Below are positions 10,249 through 17,647 of a DNA stretch of 49,158 nt, in pieces. Under the pieces are notes generated by a model. That model was not told the origin of the DNA and did no database searches. It saw nothing but the letters and a program-made list of their open reading frames with translations. The DNA comes from CAZVEV01 sp964625865 (lineage in GTDB: Bacteria; Planctomycetota; Phycisphaerae; SM23-33). Positions within the stretch are counted from its first letter, which is position 1. The number at the start of each line of letters is the position of its first letter. The stretch is from positions 1-49,158 of the forward strand of contig CAZVEV010000007.1 in assembly GCA_964625865.1 (NCBI GenBank), read 5' to 3'. The position numbers were made by a program, and so were the translations under genes.

Positions 10249-10365
10249 CCCCCCCCCGTTGGCGGGGGGGGGGGGGGGGGTGTGGGGGGGGGGGGGGCGG
10301 GGACGCTTGGCGGACTGCACGGTGGGTTGTCGGGGAACCAGAGAGTAGAGAGGAGAGAGTAGACC

Positions 10366-10409
10366 GCGGGAGAGGCTTCTCCCGCTCTGTACCTGCCCGG
10401 GGGGGCAGG
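10366..10409 (-). terminator. Two tandem hairpins after the 30-residue gene
   Basis: GCGGGAG/CTCCCGC (10366-10385) and CCTGCCC/GGGCAGG (10392-10409) form two short GC-rich hairpins immediately downstream of the small minus-strand reading frame ending at 10412. No U-run is seen. Confidence 0.35.
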
Positions 10410-10411
10410 GA

Positions 10412-10504
10412 CTAGCACATCGCGGCGAAGCTCAAGAGGATCAAGAGGATCATCTTCTTGAGTCTGCTGCGCCTTACGTCCTGCACGGTCTGTTCTTCGA
10501 TCAT
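10412..10504 (-). CDS. Possible 30-residue membrane micro-protein
   Basis: A short frame begins with ATG at 10504 (a GTG lies directly before it) and has GGAGG about 10 nt upstream. It encodes MIEEQTVQDVRRSRLKKM, then a hydrophobic stretch ILLILLSFAAMC up to the stop. The acidic-basic head and short hydrophobic tail suit a small inner-membrane peptide or a pre-lipoprotein-like leader. Tandem hairpins follow at once, as at the end of a transcription unit. No family is recognised, and chance occurrence is possible at this size. Confidence 0.35.
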   Translation of the reverse strand: MIEEQTVQDVRRSRLKKMILLILLSFAAMC

Positions 10505-10930
10505 CACGGTACTGCCTCCGATGCAGTCGATGGCCTCTTGCCACGACTATTGTACCACGGTTCTCCCCGGCGCAAAGAGGAAAACCGCCGCACGAGGGCG
10601 AATAGTAATCCGCGTAATCTGTGCCGGTTGTAACGGTTATCGGGGGACGCCAAACCCGGCACCCGGCCAACGTCCATAGACGCCCTTTAGCCGCATGCCG
10701 CGCTCTTGGACGCCTCCTACCCCTTCGGCCGAGAGATCGTCGCTTAGGCCGCGGCCTCGTGCGTGCCAAGGCGTCCGGCTGGGCGGGCGGCGTGGGCGGC
10801 GGAGTCAAGCGGGGCAACCACGTAGTGCAGGGCTGCAACGTGGTTGCTCCGCTTCGCTCCGCAGCCCACGCCACCCAGCCTCGTTGTCCGGGCGTCAATC
10901 TACAATCGTAAATCTAAAATCTAAAATCAC
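10505..10930. other. Non-coding stretch with one dispersed repeat
   Basis: No convincing gene is seen here. It contains the upstream region of the 30-residue frame, a degenerate GC-rich tract, and the CGGAGCAACCACGT-type inverted repeat described separately. An AT-rich run of ATCTAAAATCTAAAATC ends just after the argJ stop codon. Confidence 0.6.
10809..10877. repeat. GCAACCACGT inverted repeat, copy 1
   Basis: Arms GCGGGGCAACCACGT (10809-10823) and ACGTGGTTGCTCCGC (10838-10852) pair with one mismatch and are followed by TTCGCTCCGCAGCCCACGCC. The same arm-plus-tail structure recurs at 18983-19050 and 19557-19631, showing a dispersed palindromic element. Confidence 0.85.
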
Positions 10931-12133
10931 TTACGTGTGGTAATCGGCGTTGATGGTGATGTACTCGCGCGACAGGTCGCACGTCAGGGCGGTGTACGAG
11001 CCCTTGCCCAGGCCCAGATCGCACGAGATGGCCACGCTGTCGGCCGCAAGGTACTTCGAGACCTTCTTCGCATCGAACGGCTTGCCGCCGCCCCGTGCGA
11101 AGACCGTTGTCTTGCCGATCTTCACGCGGAGCTTGTCCGGATCGATCTTCGCCGCGCTCTTGCCCAGGGCCACCACGATGCGTCCCCAGTTCGGGTCGCA
11201 GCCGTGGACGGCGCACTTGAACAGGGGCGAGTTGGCGACGGACTTTGCGGCGATCTCGGCCTCGGCGTCGCTGCGTGCGCCGCGGACGGCAATCTCGATG
11301 ACCTTCGTCGCCCCCTCGCCGTCGGCAACGATCTGGCGGGCCAGTTCGCAACTGACCTCGCTCAGGGCGGCGGCGAACTTGCGGAACTCGGGCGAGCGCG
11401 TGGAGATCGGCTTGTTGCCCGCCTGCCCGGAGGCCAGTACGACCACCGTGTCCGACGTCGAGGTGTCCGAGTCGACGGTCAGGGCATTGAAGCTGACCGT
11501 GGCGCTTGCGGTCAGGGCCTTGTGCAGGGCCGCCGGCGTCACCGCCGCGTCGGTCGTAATCACCGAGATCATCGTCGCCATGGACGGGGCGATCATGCCC
11601 GACCCCTTGGCCATTCCCGCGACGGTCACGAGTGTGCGGCCGATCCGCGTCTGGACGACGGCGGATTTCTCCCGCGTGTCGGTGGTCATGATCGCCTGGA
11701 GGGCGGGCGAGTCGTCCCGCCGCCCGAGTGCCGCGGCCGCCGCGTCGATGCCCTTGCGAACCTTGTCCATCGGCAGGCGGTGCCCGATGATGCCCGTCGA
11801 GGCGACCAGCACCTTGTCCGCGTCGGTCCCGATGAGTTTGGCGACCCGGGCCGCCATCGCGTCGGCGTCCCGCAGGCCGGCCTTGCCCGTGCAGACGTTC
11901 GAGTTGCCCGCATTGATCACCACCGCGCGGATCCGCCCCGAGCCCTTCGGCCAGATGCGTCGTGCGCGAATCACCGGCGCCCCGATCACCTGGTTCCGCG
12001 TGGTCACCATCGCAGCGGCCGCATCGCAGTCGGCGGCAATGATCGCTACGTCCGGGTTCCCGCTGCCCTTAATCCCGCAGGCCACCCCCGCGGCGGTGAA
12101 GCCCTGGGGCAAGGTAATATGTCGTGCAGTCAT
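10931..12133 (-). CDS. argJ: Glutamate N-acetyltransferase / ornithine acetyltransferase (ArgJ)
   Basis: ArgJ moves the acetyl group from N-acetylornithine to glutamate in the cyclic arginine pathway; bifunctional forms also make N-acetylglutamate from acetyl-CoA. The 400-residue protein matches the family length. The precursor self-cleaves before a Thr nucleophile, seen here as Thr187 in KGSGMIAPSMATM. Other conserved stretches are VVINAGNSNVCTG, ASTGIIG and the DSDTSTSD motif. It lies directly downstream of argC on the same strand, with 57 bp between them, so the two are likely co-transcribed. Mono- versus bifunctionality cannot be told from sequence. Confidence 0.97.
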   Translation of the reverse strand: MTARHITLPQGFTAAGVACGIKGSGNPDVAIIAADCDAAAAMVTTRNQVIGAPVIRARRIWPKGSGRIRAVVINAGNSNVCTGKAGLRDADAMAARVAKLIGTDADKVLVASTGIIGHRLPMDKVRKGIDAAAAALGRRDDSPALQAIMTTDTREKSAVVQTRIGRTLVTVAGMAKGSGMIAPSMATMISVITTDAAVTPAALHKALTASATVSFNALTVDSDTSTSDTVVVLASGQAGNKPISTRSPEFRKFAAALSEVSCELARQIVADGEGATKVIEIAVRGARSDAEAEIAAKSVANSPLFKCAVHGCDPNWGRIVVALGKSAAKIDPDKLRVKIGKTTVFARGGGKPFDAKKVSKYLAADSVAISCDLGLGKGSYTALTCDLSREYITINADYHT

Positions 12134-12149
12134 GCCGAATACCTCGTTT

Positions 12150-12183
12150 CAGGACACTCTGTCCCTCTGTGTCTCTGTGTCAA
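12150..12183. repeat. CTCTGTGTCTCTGTGTCA intergenic repeat, second copy
   Basis: The argC-argJ spacer contains CCCTCTGTGTCTCTGTGTCA, the reverse complement of the start of the repeat at 2736. Two copies in unrelated spacers mark it as a dispersed repeat family. Confidence 0.6.
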
Positions 12184-12190
12184 AAGGGGC

Positions 12191-13219
12191 CTAGTACAGC
12201 CCCATCGTTTCGTCGAAGCCGAACATGATGTTCATGTTCTGGATGGCCTGGCCGGAGGCGCCTTTGATGACGTTGTCGATGGCGCCGAACAGGACGACGC
12301 GGCCTTTGACGCTTCGGGCGGCGACGTCGCAGAAGTTTGTGCCCGAGACGTACTTCGTCGCCGGCAGGACGTCGCTTCGCACGCGGACGAACGGCTCGTC
12401 GGCGTAGGCGGTTTGCAGGGTTTCGGTCAGTTCTTCGGTCGTCACATCCCGTGCGGGAGTGGCGTAGATCGTCGAGAGGATCCCGCGGTCCATCGGGATC
12501 AGGTGGGGCACGAACAGCACGTCGGCGTCGGCGCCGGTGATGGTCTTGAGGTTCTGCTCGATCTCAGGCATGTGGCGATGGACGCCCACGCCGTAGGGGC
12601 TGAAGTTCTCGTTCCGCTCGGGATAGTGGAACGTCAGCGCCGGCGTGCGCCCGGCGCCCGAGACGCCGCTGCCGGAGTTGACGACGATACCGGTCGGCTC
12701 GATGAGCCCGGCCGACAGGATCGGCGCCAGTGCCAGGGTTGCCGACGTCGGATAGCAGCCGGGGTTGGCCACGATAGGCGCCGTGGCGATGCGGTCGCGG
12801 AAGAACTCGGGCAGCCCGTAGACCGCCTCGGCAAGCCCTGCGGCGTCGGTGTGCGGGCAATACCACTGCTCGTAGACCGACACGTCGGCCAGCCGGTAGT
12901 CCGCGGACCAGTCGATAACGCGCAGTCCCGCGGCGCGCAGGGCGGGCACGTAGCTCATGGCGACCTTGTGCGGCACGCAGAGCATGGCCAGGTCCGCATC
13001 GAGCTGGTCGAGTTTGTCCGGCTCGAACAGTTCCTGCCTCAGGTCGGTCTGGCCGGTCAGCAGGGGGTAGAACTCGTCCATGGCCCCCAGTTCGTTTTCG
13101 GGTCCGAACACGCCGACCAGCTCGGCGCGGGGGTGGCGGAGCAGCCAGCGGATGACTTCGAAGCCGGCATAGCCGCTTCCGCCTACGAGGATGACGCGAA
13201 TGGGTTTGTCGTCGTTCAT
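12191..13219 (-). CDS. argC: N-acetyl-gamma-glutamyl-phosphate reductase
   Basis: ArgC reduces N-acetylglutamyl phosphate to the semialdehyde with NADPH, the third step of arginine synthesis. The 342-residue protein has the dinucleotide-binding loop VGGSGYAGFE near the N-terminus and the catalytic Cys155 in ANPGCYPTSA. Conserved ADYRL and PHLIPMDRGILSTIYA segments are also present. It is transcribed leftward into argJ. An AGGA site lies about 8 nt upstream of the start. The spacer upstream is unusual: TGGTT tandem repeats and a twin palindrome sit between it and rpsI. Confidence 0.97.
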   Translation of the reverse strand: MNDDKPIRVILVGGSGYAGFEVIRWLLRHPRAELVGVFGPENELGAMDEFYPLLTGQTDLRQELFEPDKLDQLDADLAMLCVPHKVAMSYVPALRAAGLRVIDWSADYRLADVSVYEQWYCPHTDAAGLAEAVYGLPEFFRDRIATAPIVANPGCYPTSATLALAPILSAGLIEPTGIVVNSGSGVSGAGRTPALTFHYPERNENFSPYGVGVHRHMPEIEQNLKTITGADADVLFVPHLIPMDRGILSTIYATPARDVTTEELTETLQTAYADEPFVRVRSDVLPATKYVSGTNFCDVAARSVKGRVVLFGAIDNVIKGASGQAIQNMNIMFGFDETMGLY

Positions 13220-13226
13220 GAATCGT

Positions 13227-13262
13227 TCCTGGTTGTCTGGTTAACTGGTTGATTGGTTGAGT
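13227..13262. repeat. TGGTT short tandem repeat upstream of argC
   Basis: Imperfect repeats of about 8 nt with a constant TGGTT core (TGGTTGTC, TGGTTAAC, TGGTTGAT, TGGTTGAG) lie between the argC start and the twin palindrome. Function is unknown; such a tract could change length by slippage. Confidence 0.5.
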
Positions 13263-13269
13263 GGTAGTT

Positions 13270-13342
13270 GTAGGGCGTGCAACTTGTTGCACGCGGAACA
13301 GTGGGCGCGTCCCTCCCGCGTGCAACGAGTTGCACGCCCTAC
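13270..13342. repeat. Twin palindrome: two GCGTGCAAC hairpins in inverted array
   Basis: Two 27-nt arms (13270-13296 and 13316-13342) are reverse complements with one mismatch. Each arm is also a palindrome in itself: GCGTGCAAC-TT-GTTGCACGC and GCGTGCAAC-GA-GTTGCACGC. The DNA could form one long hairpin or two small ones. It lies between rpsI and argC. Confidence 0.85.
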
Positions 13343-13493
13343 GACTTCTCGAAAGAAGGCAACGTGGTTGCCGCTTCGCGTCAAACCACGGCACCGGACC
13401 CAATGAGAATAACCGATCAGCACTCTCAAAGAAACGGCCCCGACGCGGGTGCCGCGCCGGAGCCGTCTGTGAACGTTCGGTTTCGGCAGGGGC

Positions 13494-14156
13494 TTAACGC
13501 TTGGAGAACTGGAATCTCTTGCGTGCGCCCTTTTGGCCGGGCTTCTTCCGTTCGACCATTCGAGCGTCCCGGGTCAGCAGGCCTTGGGCCCGCAGGCTGT
13601 GCTCGGTGTCGGGCATGGCGGTCGCCAATGCGCGTGCCAAGCCCAGCTTGACGGCGCCGGCCTGTCCGGTGAACCCGCCGCCGCTGATGTTTGCCCAGAT
13701 GTCCCACGCCTTGATCATGCCGACGCACTGGAGCGGGGCCAGGACGGCGTTGCGGTCCTTGGGCTGGGTGAAGTACGTTTCGAGGTCGCGCTTGTTCAGC
13801 GTGATCTGGCCCGTTCCGGGGCGAATCCGCACGCGGGCGATGGCCTTCTTCCGCCGGCCCGTGCCCCAGAAGTAATGTTTGTCTGCCGGCACGGCCGGGG
13901 CGGCACGCTCGGGGGCGGGCGCCTGGTCTTCTTCAGCCGGCGTTTCGTCAGTCGACGTCTCGTCGGTCTGCTCGGCGGCCTCGTCGGACGGGGCGTCGGC
14001 TGCGGGGGCTTCCGCGGCTGCCTCGGCGGGGGCCGCTTCGGCGGTCGCCGGCTCAGCGGCTGCTTCAGCAGCGGGCTTCTCGGCCGGCGTCTCGACGGCC
14101 TCGGCCTCGACGGGGGTCTGCTCGTCCTTGGTTACGTTTTCGGCTTCGTCTGCCAT
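13494..14156 (-). CDS. rpsI: 30S ribosomal protein S9 with long acidic N-terminal extension
   Basis: The C-terminal ~127 residues are a normal S9: FWGTGRRKKAIARVRI, then ISGGGFTGQAGAVKLGLARAL, and the KKPGQKGARKRFQFSKR tail that reaches the ribosomal P site. Preceding this, residues 1-93 form a low-complexity Ala/Glu/Pro/Thr-rich acidic extension with almost no basic residues, highly unusual for an rRNA-binding protein. The whole frame is continuous with rplM 17 bp upstream, the classical rplM-rpsI operon. The first ATG is kept because the extension has an ordered codon pattern and fits the tight gene spacing. A later internal start near the S9 core cannot be excluded. Confidence 0.95.
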   Translation of the reverse strand: MADEAENVTKDEQTPVEAEAVETPAEKPAAEAAAEPATAEAAPAEAAAEAPAADAPSDEAAEQTDETSTDETPAEEDQAPAPERAAPAVPADKHYFWGTGRRKKAIARVRIRPGTGQITLNKRDLETYFTQPKDRNAVLAPLQCVGMIKAWDIWANISGGGFTGQAGAVKLGLARALATAMPDTEHSLRAQGLLTRDARMVERKKPGQKGARKRFQFSKR

Positions 14157-14173
14157 CTGTGATAATCCTGCGC

Positions 14174-14611
14174 TTAGAGATCCAGCGTCTCGGGCTGCTG
14201 GGCCTGGTGCGGATGATCGGGCCCGGCGTAGACTTTAAGTTTCTTGAGCATCGCGGCGCCCAGCTTGCTCTTGGGCATCATGCGTCGGACGGCTTCGCTG
14301 ATGATTCGGTCCGGATGCGTCTCGAGCATGTCGGCGAAGCTGACGACCTTCTGCCCGCTGGGATAGCCGCTGTACCGCCGGTAAACGCGCTGATCAGGCT
14401 TGTTATTCCCGGTGATGCGCACCTTCTCGGCATTGATTACGATCACGAAGTCGCCGGTGTCCACGTGGGGCGTGTATTCCGGGCGATGCTTGCCCTGCAG
14501 GACCGTCGCGATTTTGGTGGCCAGACGCCCGACAACCTTGTCTGTCGCGTCCACCACGTGCCACTTCGCGGCGATCTCACCGGTCTTGGCCATGTAGGTC
14601 TTCATAGTCAT
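14174..14611 (-). CDS. rplM: 50S ribosomal protein L13
   Basis: L13 is an early-assembly protein of the large subunit. The ~145-residue protein shows the family sequence WHVVDATDKVVGRLAT, a HVDTGDFVIVINAEK core, the YRRYSGYPSGQK motif and the AVRRMMPKSKLG helix. Start choice is slightly uncertain: GTG at 14617, ATG at 14611 and ATG at 14605 are all in frame. The ATG at 14611 lies 5 nt after AAGG and is chosen. It heads the rplM-rpsI operon and has a strong promoter about 45-70 nt upstream. Confidence 0.97.
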   Translation of the reverse strand: MTMKTYMAKTGEIAAKWHVVDATDKVVGRLATKIATVLQGKHRPEYTPHVDTGDFVIVINAEKVRITGNNKPDQRVYRRYSGYPSGQKVVSFADMLETHPDRIISEAVRRMMPKSKLGAAMLKKLKVYAGPDHPHQAQQPETLDL

Positions 14612-14652
14612 TGTCACCTTACACCAAAGCGTTCATACGTAGCGAGCCGCAC

Positions 14653-14681
14653 ATTATCCGGATCAAGCAGGGGGCTGTCAA
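14653..14681 (-). promoter_or_regulatory. Predicted sigma-70 promoter of rplM-rpsI
   Basis: On the minus strand a consensus -35 TTGACA (14681-14676) is followed 17 nt later by GATAAT (14658-14653). The transcript start would be near 14646, about 35 nt before the rplM start. The 15-mer TTGACAGCCCCCTGC here is nearly repeated at the promoter at 7411-7440. Confidence 0.7.
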
Positions 14682-14823
14682 CCCGAAATAGAGGCGAAAA
14701 TCGTCTCGGAGCGACTTTTTTTTCGGCGGGTCTCCGGGACGACGGGACGATCGACGTGACCGGCGCGATTCCATGAACCGTCGGTTTCGGGGATCAGGGG
14801 GCGAGTGTTGTCGTTTCTTCCCT

Positions 14824-14933
14824 GTCTAGCGGGCGAGCTTGCTCGCCGTGTCTCCGTTCGATACATGCAGCGTGTTCAGTGCTCATCGGCGTCGCGAGCG
14901 ACGCCCCGCGCGGGGCAAGCCCCGCCGCTAAAC
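14824..14933. repeat. Cluster of short GC hairpins (TAGCGG repeat family)
   Basis: GTCTAGCGG followed by hairpin GGCGAGC/GCTCGCC (14832-14847) faces an inverted partner with hairpins GTCGC/GCGAC (14891-14902) and GCGGGGC/GCCCCGC (14910-14925) ending in CCGCTAAACG. The outer TAGCGG/CCGCTA ends are mutually inverted, like the 8023 repeat. It occupies the spacer between the rplM promoter and the lipoprotein cluster. Confidence 0.6.
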
Positions 14934-15047
14934 GTGGAGGAGACAGCAACATCGATCGCCGGCAAACCCGGCGTGCTTGACTTTGGCGGTGGGGGGCGTA
15001 CGCTCTGGATGGACGCCCATCGTGTTGGACGCCATCGAGGTCCAGTT

Positions 15048-15686
15048 ATGACCGCACGCATGAAAGTCTTCGTCGTCGCGCTCGGGCTGATGTCGGGTCT
15101 GCTCGGCGGCTGTGCGTCGCCGGCCAACTCGCCGGCGTCTCCCGGCCCCGCGACTGAGTTCCCGATCCCCGATACGGTTAAGACGGTGGGCATCATCGAC
15201 TTCATCGATACCTCCGCGGTGCCTTTTGTCTGGGGCAAAGAGGTCGCCGGGCAACTGTTTACGCTGCTTGGCAAGCCGGCGGGGCCCTACAATGTGTGGC
15301 GCGCGGGGGCTGGCGACCTGGCCGTCGGTCAGCGCCGGCCGAACGGCCTGCCCATCACGTCGGAGCAGGCCTGTCGGCGGGCGCGGGCGGTCGGCGCCGA
15401 GGCCGTCGTGTACGGCACGACGAAGGTCCAGATCGCAATAACTTCGTCACCGGACCCCGAAAGCCCGCAGGCCACACGTAGTGAAGGTAGACCCGGCCCC
15501 ATAGCCTGCCGTGTGACGGTGCGCTTCGTGCTGGACGAGGTGGCCAGCGGGCGGACGATCGCCTCAGTCCTGCTGACGAAGGCCGGAACGACTCCCGCCG
15601 GCGGGCCGGCCGCCGGGCGAGAACTGGCGACGAAACTGTTGCGTCAGTGCGTGAAAGAGTTTGTGACGATGATTAATCCAAAATGA
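15048..15686 (+). CDS. Lipoprotein with CsgG/LpoB/FlgO-like domain
   Basis: The 212-residue protein starts with a lipoprotein signal (KVFVVALGLMSGLLGGC), so it should be lipid-anchored to a membrane. The mature part has the pattern VKTVGIIDFIDTS...WGKEVAGQLFTLL, then ITSEQACRRARAVGAEAVVYGTTK, and a late strand RVTVRFVLDEVASGRTI. This order of an IDF strand, an amphipathic helix and a GAEAVVYG strand resembles CsgG, LpoB, TolB-N and FlgO-type domains. The exact family is not settled by eye. GAGG 7 nt before the ATG supports the start. It is first in a forward cluster of four envelope proteins with related domain types. Confidence 0.8.
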   Translation: MTARMKVFVVALGLMSGLLGGCASPANSPASPGPATEFPIPDTVKTVGIIDFIDTSAVPFVWGKEVAGQLFTLLGKPAGPYNVWRAGAGDLAVGQRRPNGLPITSEQACRRARAVGAEAVVYGTTKVQIAITSSPDPESPQATRSEGRPGPIACRVTVRFVLDEVASGRTIASVLLTKAGTTPAGGPAAGRELATKLLRQCVKEFVTMINPK

Positions 15687-15938
15687 ATGGTTTTTTTTGT
15701 CGCACTGGACCGTGACGCGGGTAAGATGATTCGGCAGGACGATACGTCAGCGCAGAACGACACGTACGCTCCGGTCCGGGGTCGCCTCGGGATCCCGGGC
15801 GGAGAAAAACGAATAGCTGTTGCCGCGACCGTGGTGTCGGGGCAATAATGGTTTAGGCACTTTGACAACCCAAGGCGGGGCCCGGCGCGTCAGGTCGTGT
15901 CGGACAACTCGTCGAAACAGCCGAAAGGAGACATGACC

Positions 15939-17300
15939 ATGGCAAAGGCTGCAAGAGTGTTGATCTGTATGGCGGTGGTGGCCATCGCCGCCTCCCCGCT
16001 GCTGGCGCAGGACGCCGTCAGCGCCCAGAAGCAGGCCCAGGCCAAGGCGCTGGCCTTGCGGGCCGCACGGGCTGACGCGATGCGGAAACTGGGCGAGAAG
16101 ATCCAGGGACTGGCGATTACCTCCACCACGACGGTCAAGGACTTCGTCACCGAGTCCGACGTGATCAAGACGGCCATGCAGGCCTTCCTGCTCGGCATGA
16201 GAGAGGTCGGCAGGCCCACCTATTCCGAAGACGGCGTCTGCACCGTCAAGATGGAAGTGACTCTCGACGAGATCATCGAGGCCCTGCGCCGCATCCGGAG
16301 CAAATACTACAAGGACGGGAAGAAGTTCAAGGAAGCCGAGTTCCTCAAGATGTCCACGACCAACAAGATCAAGATCATCACCGTCGTCGGACAGGGAGCC
16401 CCGAAAGAGGAGGAAGAGGAAGACGAACTCGTGCCGTCCGAAGACGGCGTGGTCAGCTTCAGTGCCTTCAGCGTGAAGGTCAAGGACTTCTGGAAGAAGT
16501 ACTGCACGGCCCGTGGCCGCCTGATGGCCGAGCGCGCCGCGCGCGTCGACGCGATGCGCCGACTGGGCGAGCGGATCAAGGGCGTGAGCATCACCTCGAC
16601 CACGACGGTCAAGGACTTCGTCGCCGAGAGTGACCAGATCAACGTCGACATGCGGACGTTCCTGCGCGGCATGAAGGAAATTGGCGTGCGCTACCACAGC
16701 GACGACTTGATCTGCGAGGTCGAGGTGCAGATCAAGCTCAAGCAGGTCTACCAGATGCTGCACAGTTGGGCCAAGGTCCACTACGAAGGCGACAAGATGA
16801 AGATGCAGCAACTGACCCAGAAGACCACGACGACCGAGGTCAAGGTCCTGAAGGAAACCGGCATGGGCGTGCCGCCGGAGAAGTATCTCAAGAAGGCGCC
16901 GAAGGTCGTCCAGGCGGTGGCCAAGCTCGCCTCCAAGACGCCCCCGTGGGCGACGATTACCCTCAGCGCCGTCGGGCAGGGCGCCATTGACACCGACGAC
17001 ACCAACGCCGCCCGCGCCAAGCTGATGGCCCAGCGGGCCGCCGAACTCGATGCGCGGCGAAAACTCGCCGAAAGAATCAACGGGCTGGCCATCACCTCGA
17101 ATACGCGCGTCAAGGATTTCGTCGCCGAGAGCGACGAGATCAACACCGCGATGATGACCTTCCAGGCCGGCGCCTACGTTGTCGACGGATCGGCGAAGGT
17201 TGAAGACGGCATCGTCAGTGTGACCGTTGAGATTGAGATGAAGCCCCTGTGGAACTCGGTCCTGTTCTACAAGAAGAAACTCGGCCTGACGTTCGATTGA
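15939..17300 (+). CDS. Secreted protein with three LPP20/FlgP-type repeats
   Basis: The 453-residue protein has a cleavable signal peptide (to about LLA-QD at 23/24). The mature part holds three copies of one ~84-residue module at about 34-118, 191-274 and 358-441. Each carries the pattern ARxxAMRKLGERIxGLxITS, TTVKDFVAESDxI and a final strand VxVEVxL. This matches the LPP20 lipoprotein-type fold (Pfam LPP20; FlgP of Vibrio and Campylobacter). A Glu-rich linker separates repeats 1 and 2. AGGAG 8 nt upstream favours the ATG at 15939 over the one at 15933. Three repeats in one chain is unusual; most members have one. It is probably a periplasmic or outer-membrane scaffold. Confidence 0.85.
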   Translation: MAKAARVLICMAVVAIAASPLLAQDAVSAQKQAQAKALALRAARADAMRKLGEKIQGLAITSTTTVKDFVTESDVIKTAMQAFLLGMREVGRPTYSEDGVCTVKMEVTLDEIIEALRRIRSKYYKDGKKFKEAEFLKMSTTNKIKIITVVGQGAPKEEEEEDELVPSEDGVVSFSAFSVKVKDFWKKYCTARGRLMAERAARVDAMRRLGERIKGVSITSTTTVKDFVAESDQINVDMRTFLRGMKEIGVRYHSDDLICEVEVQIKLKQVYQMLHSWAKVHYEGDKMKMQQLTQKTTTTEVKVLKETGMGVPPEKYLKKAPKVVQAVAKLASKTPPWATITLSAVGQGAIDTDDTNAARAKLMAQRAAELDARRKLAERINGLAITSNTRVKDFVAESDEINTAMMTFQAGAYVVDGSAKVEDGIVSVTVEIEMKPLWNSVLFYKKKLGLTFD

Positions 17301-17340
17301 TCCCCGGCCGGACCTGAACGACTGAGATCCATGAACATCG

Positions 17341-17384
17341 CATGCCGTCGGCGCGGGGCACTGCTCCCCGCGCCGGCGGGCATG
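17341..17384 (+). promoter_or_regulatory. Strong stem-loop before the small lipoprotein gene
   Basis: CATGCCG-TCGGCGCGGGG pairs almost completely with CCCCGCGCCGGCGGGCATG around a short CACTGCT-like loop. It sits between two same-strand genes and could be a partial terminator or a message-stabilising hairpin that changes the ratio of the two products. Confidence 0.5.
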
Positions 17385-17410
17385 TGGCGAACAGACCAAG
17401 GAGAATGATG

Positions 17411-17566
17411 ATGGTGAAACGAATCCTTTCCGCCGTGCTGCTGGTGGCGTTTGTGATCGGGATAGGCCTGGCCTCGGGTTGTGCGAAGGACCCCGATATC
17501 TACGTCGAGGAGCACGAAGAAGAGAACACGAGCAAGGTCAAGGAACGCAACCTCAGGGTCGAGTAG
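17411..17566 (+). CDS. Small lipoprotein, 51 residues
   Basis: A hydrophobic signal ends in the lipobox LASGC, giving a mature lipid-anchored peptide of about 28 residues: CAKDPDIYVEEHEEENTSKV and a short basic end. The mature peptide is strongly acidic, then basic. Three consecutive ATGs (17405, 17408, 17411) are in frame; the last lies 7 nt after AAGGAG and is preferred. Small lipoproteins often act as assembly factors or tethers for larger envelope complexes. Its position between the LPP20-repeat gene and the FlgT-like gene suggests a part in the same structure. Confidence 0.75.
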   Translation: MVKRILSAVLLVAFVIGIGLASGCAKDPDIYVEEHEEENTSKVKERNLRVE

Positions 17567-17647
17567 CGCAGGAGGCGTTACGGAGATCCGGGTTGGAACT
17601 CGAGACGGGCCTGGCGGACTTGCGCCGCATGCCCGAAGGTGGATGAC

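Noticed and set aside
10937..13252. A 771-codon open frame opposite argJ and argC
   Set aside because: Antisense shadow spanning two intact arginine genes and their spacer, with no recognisable domain.
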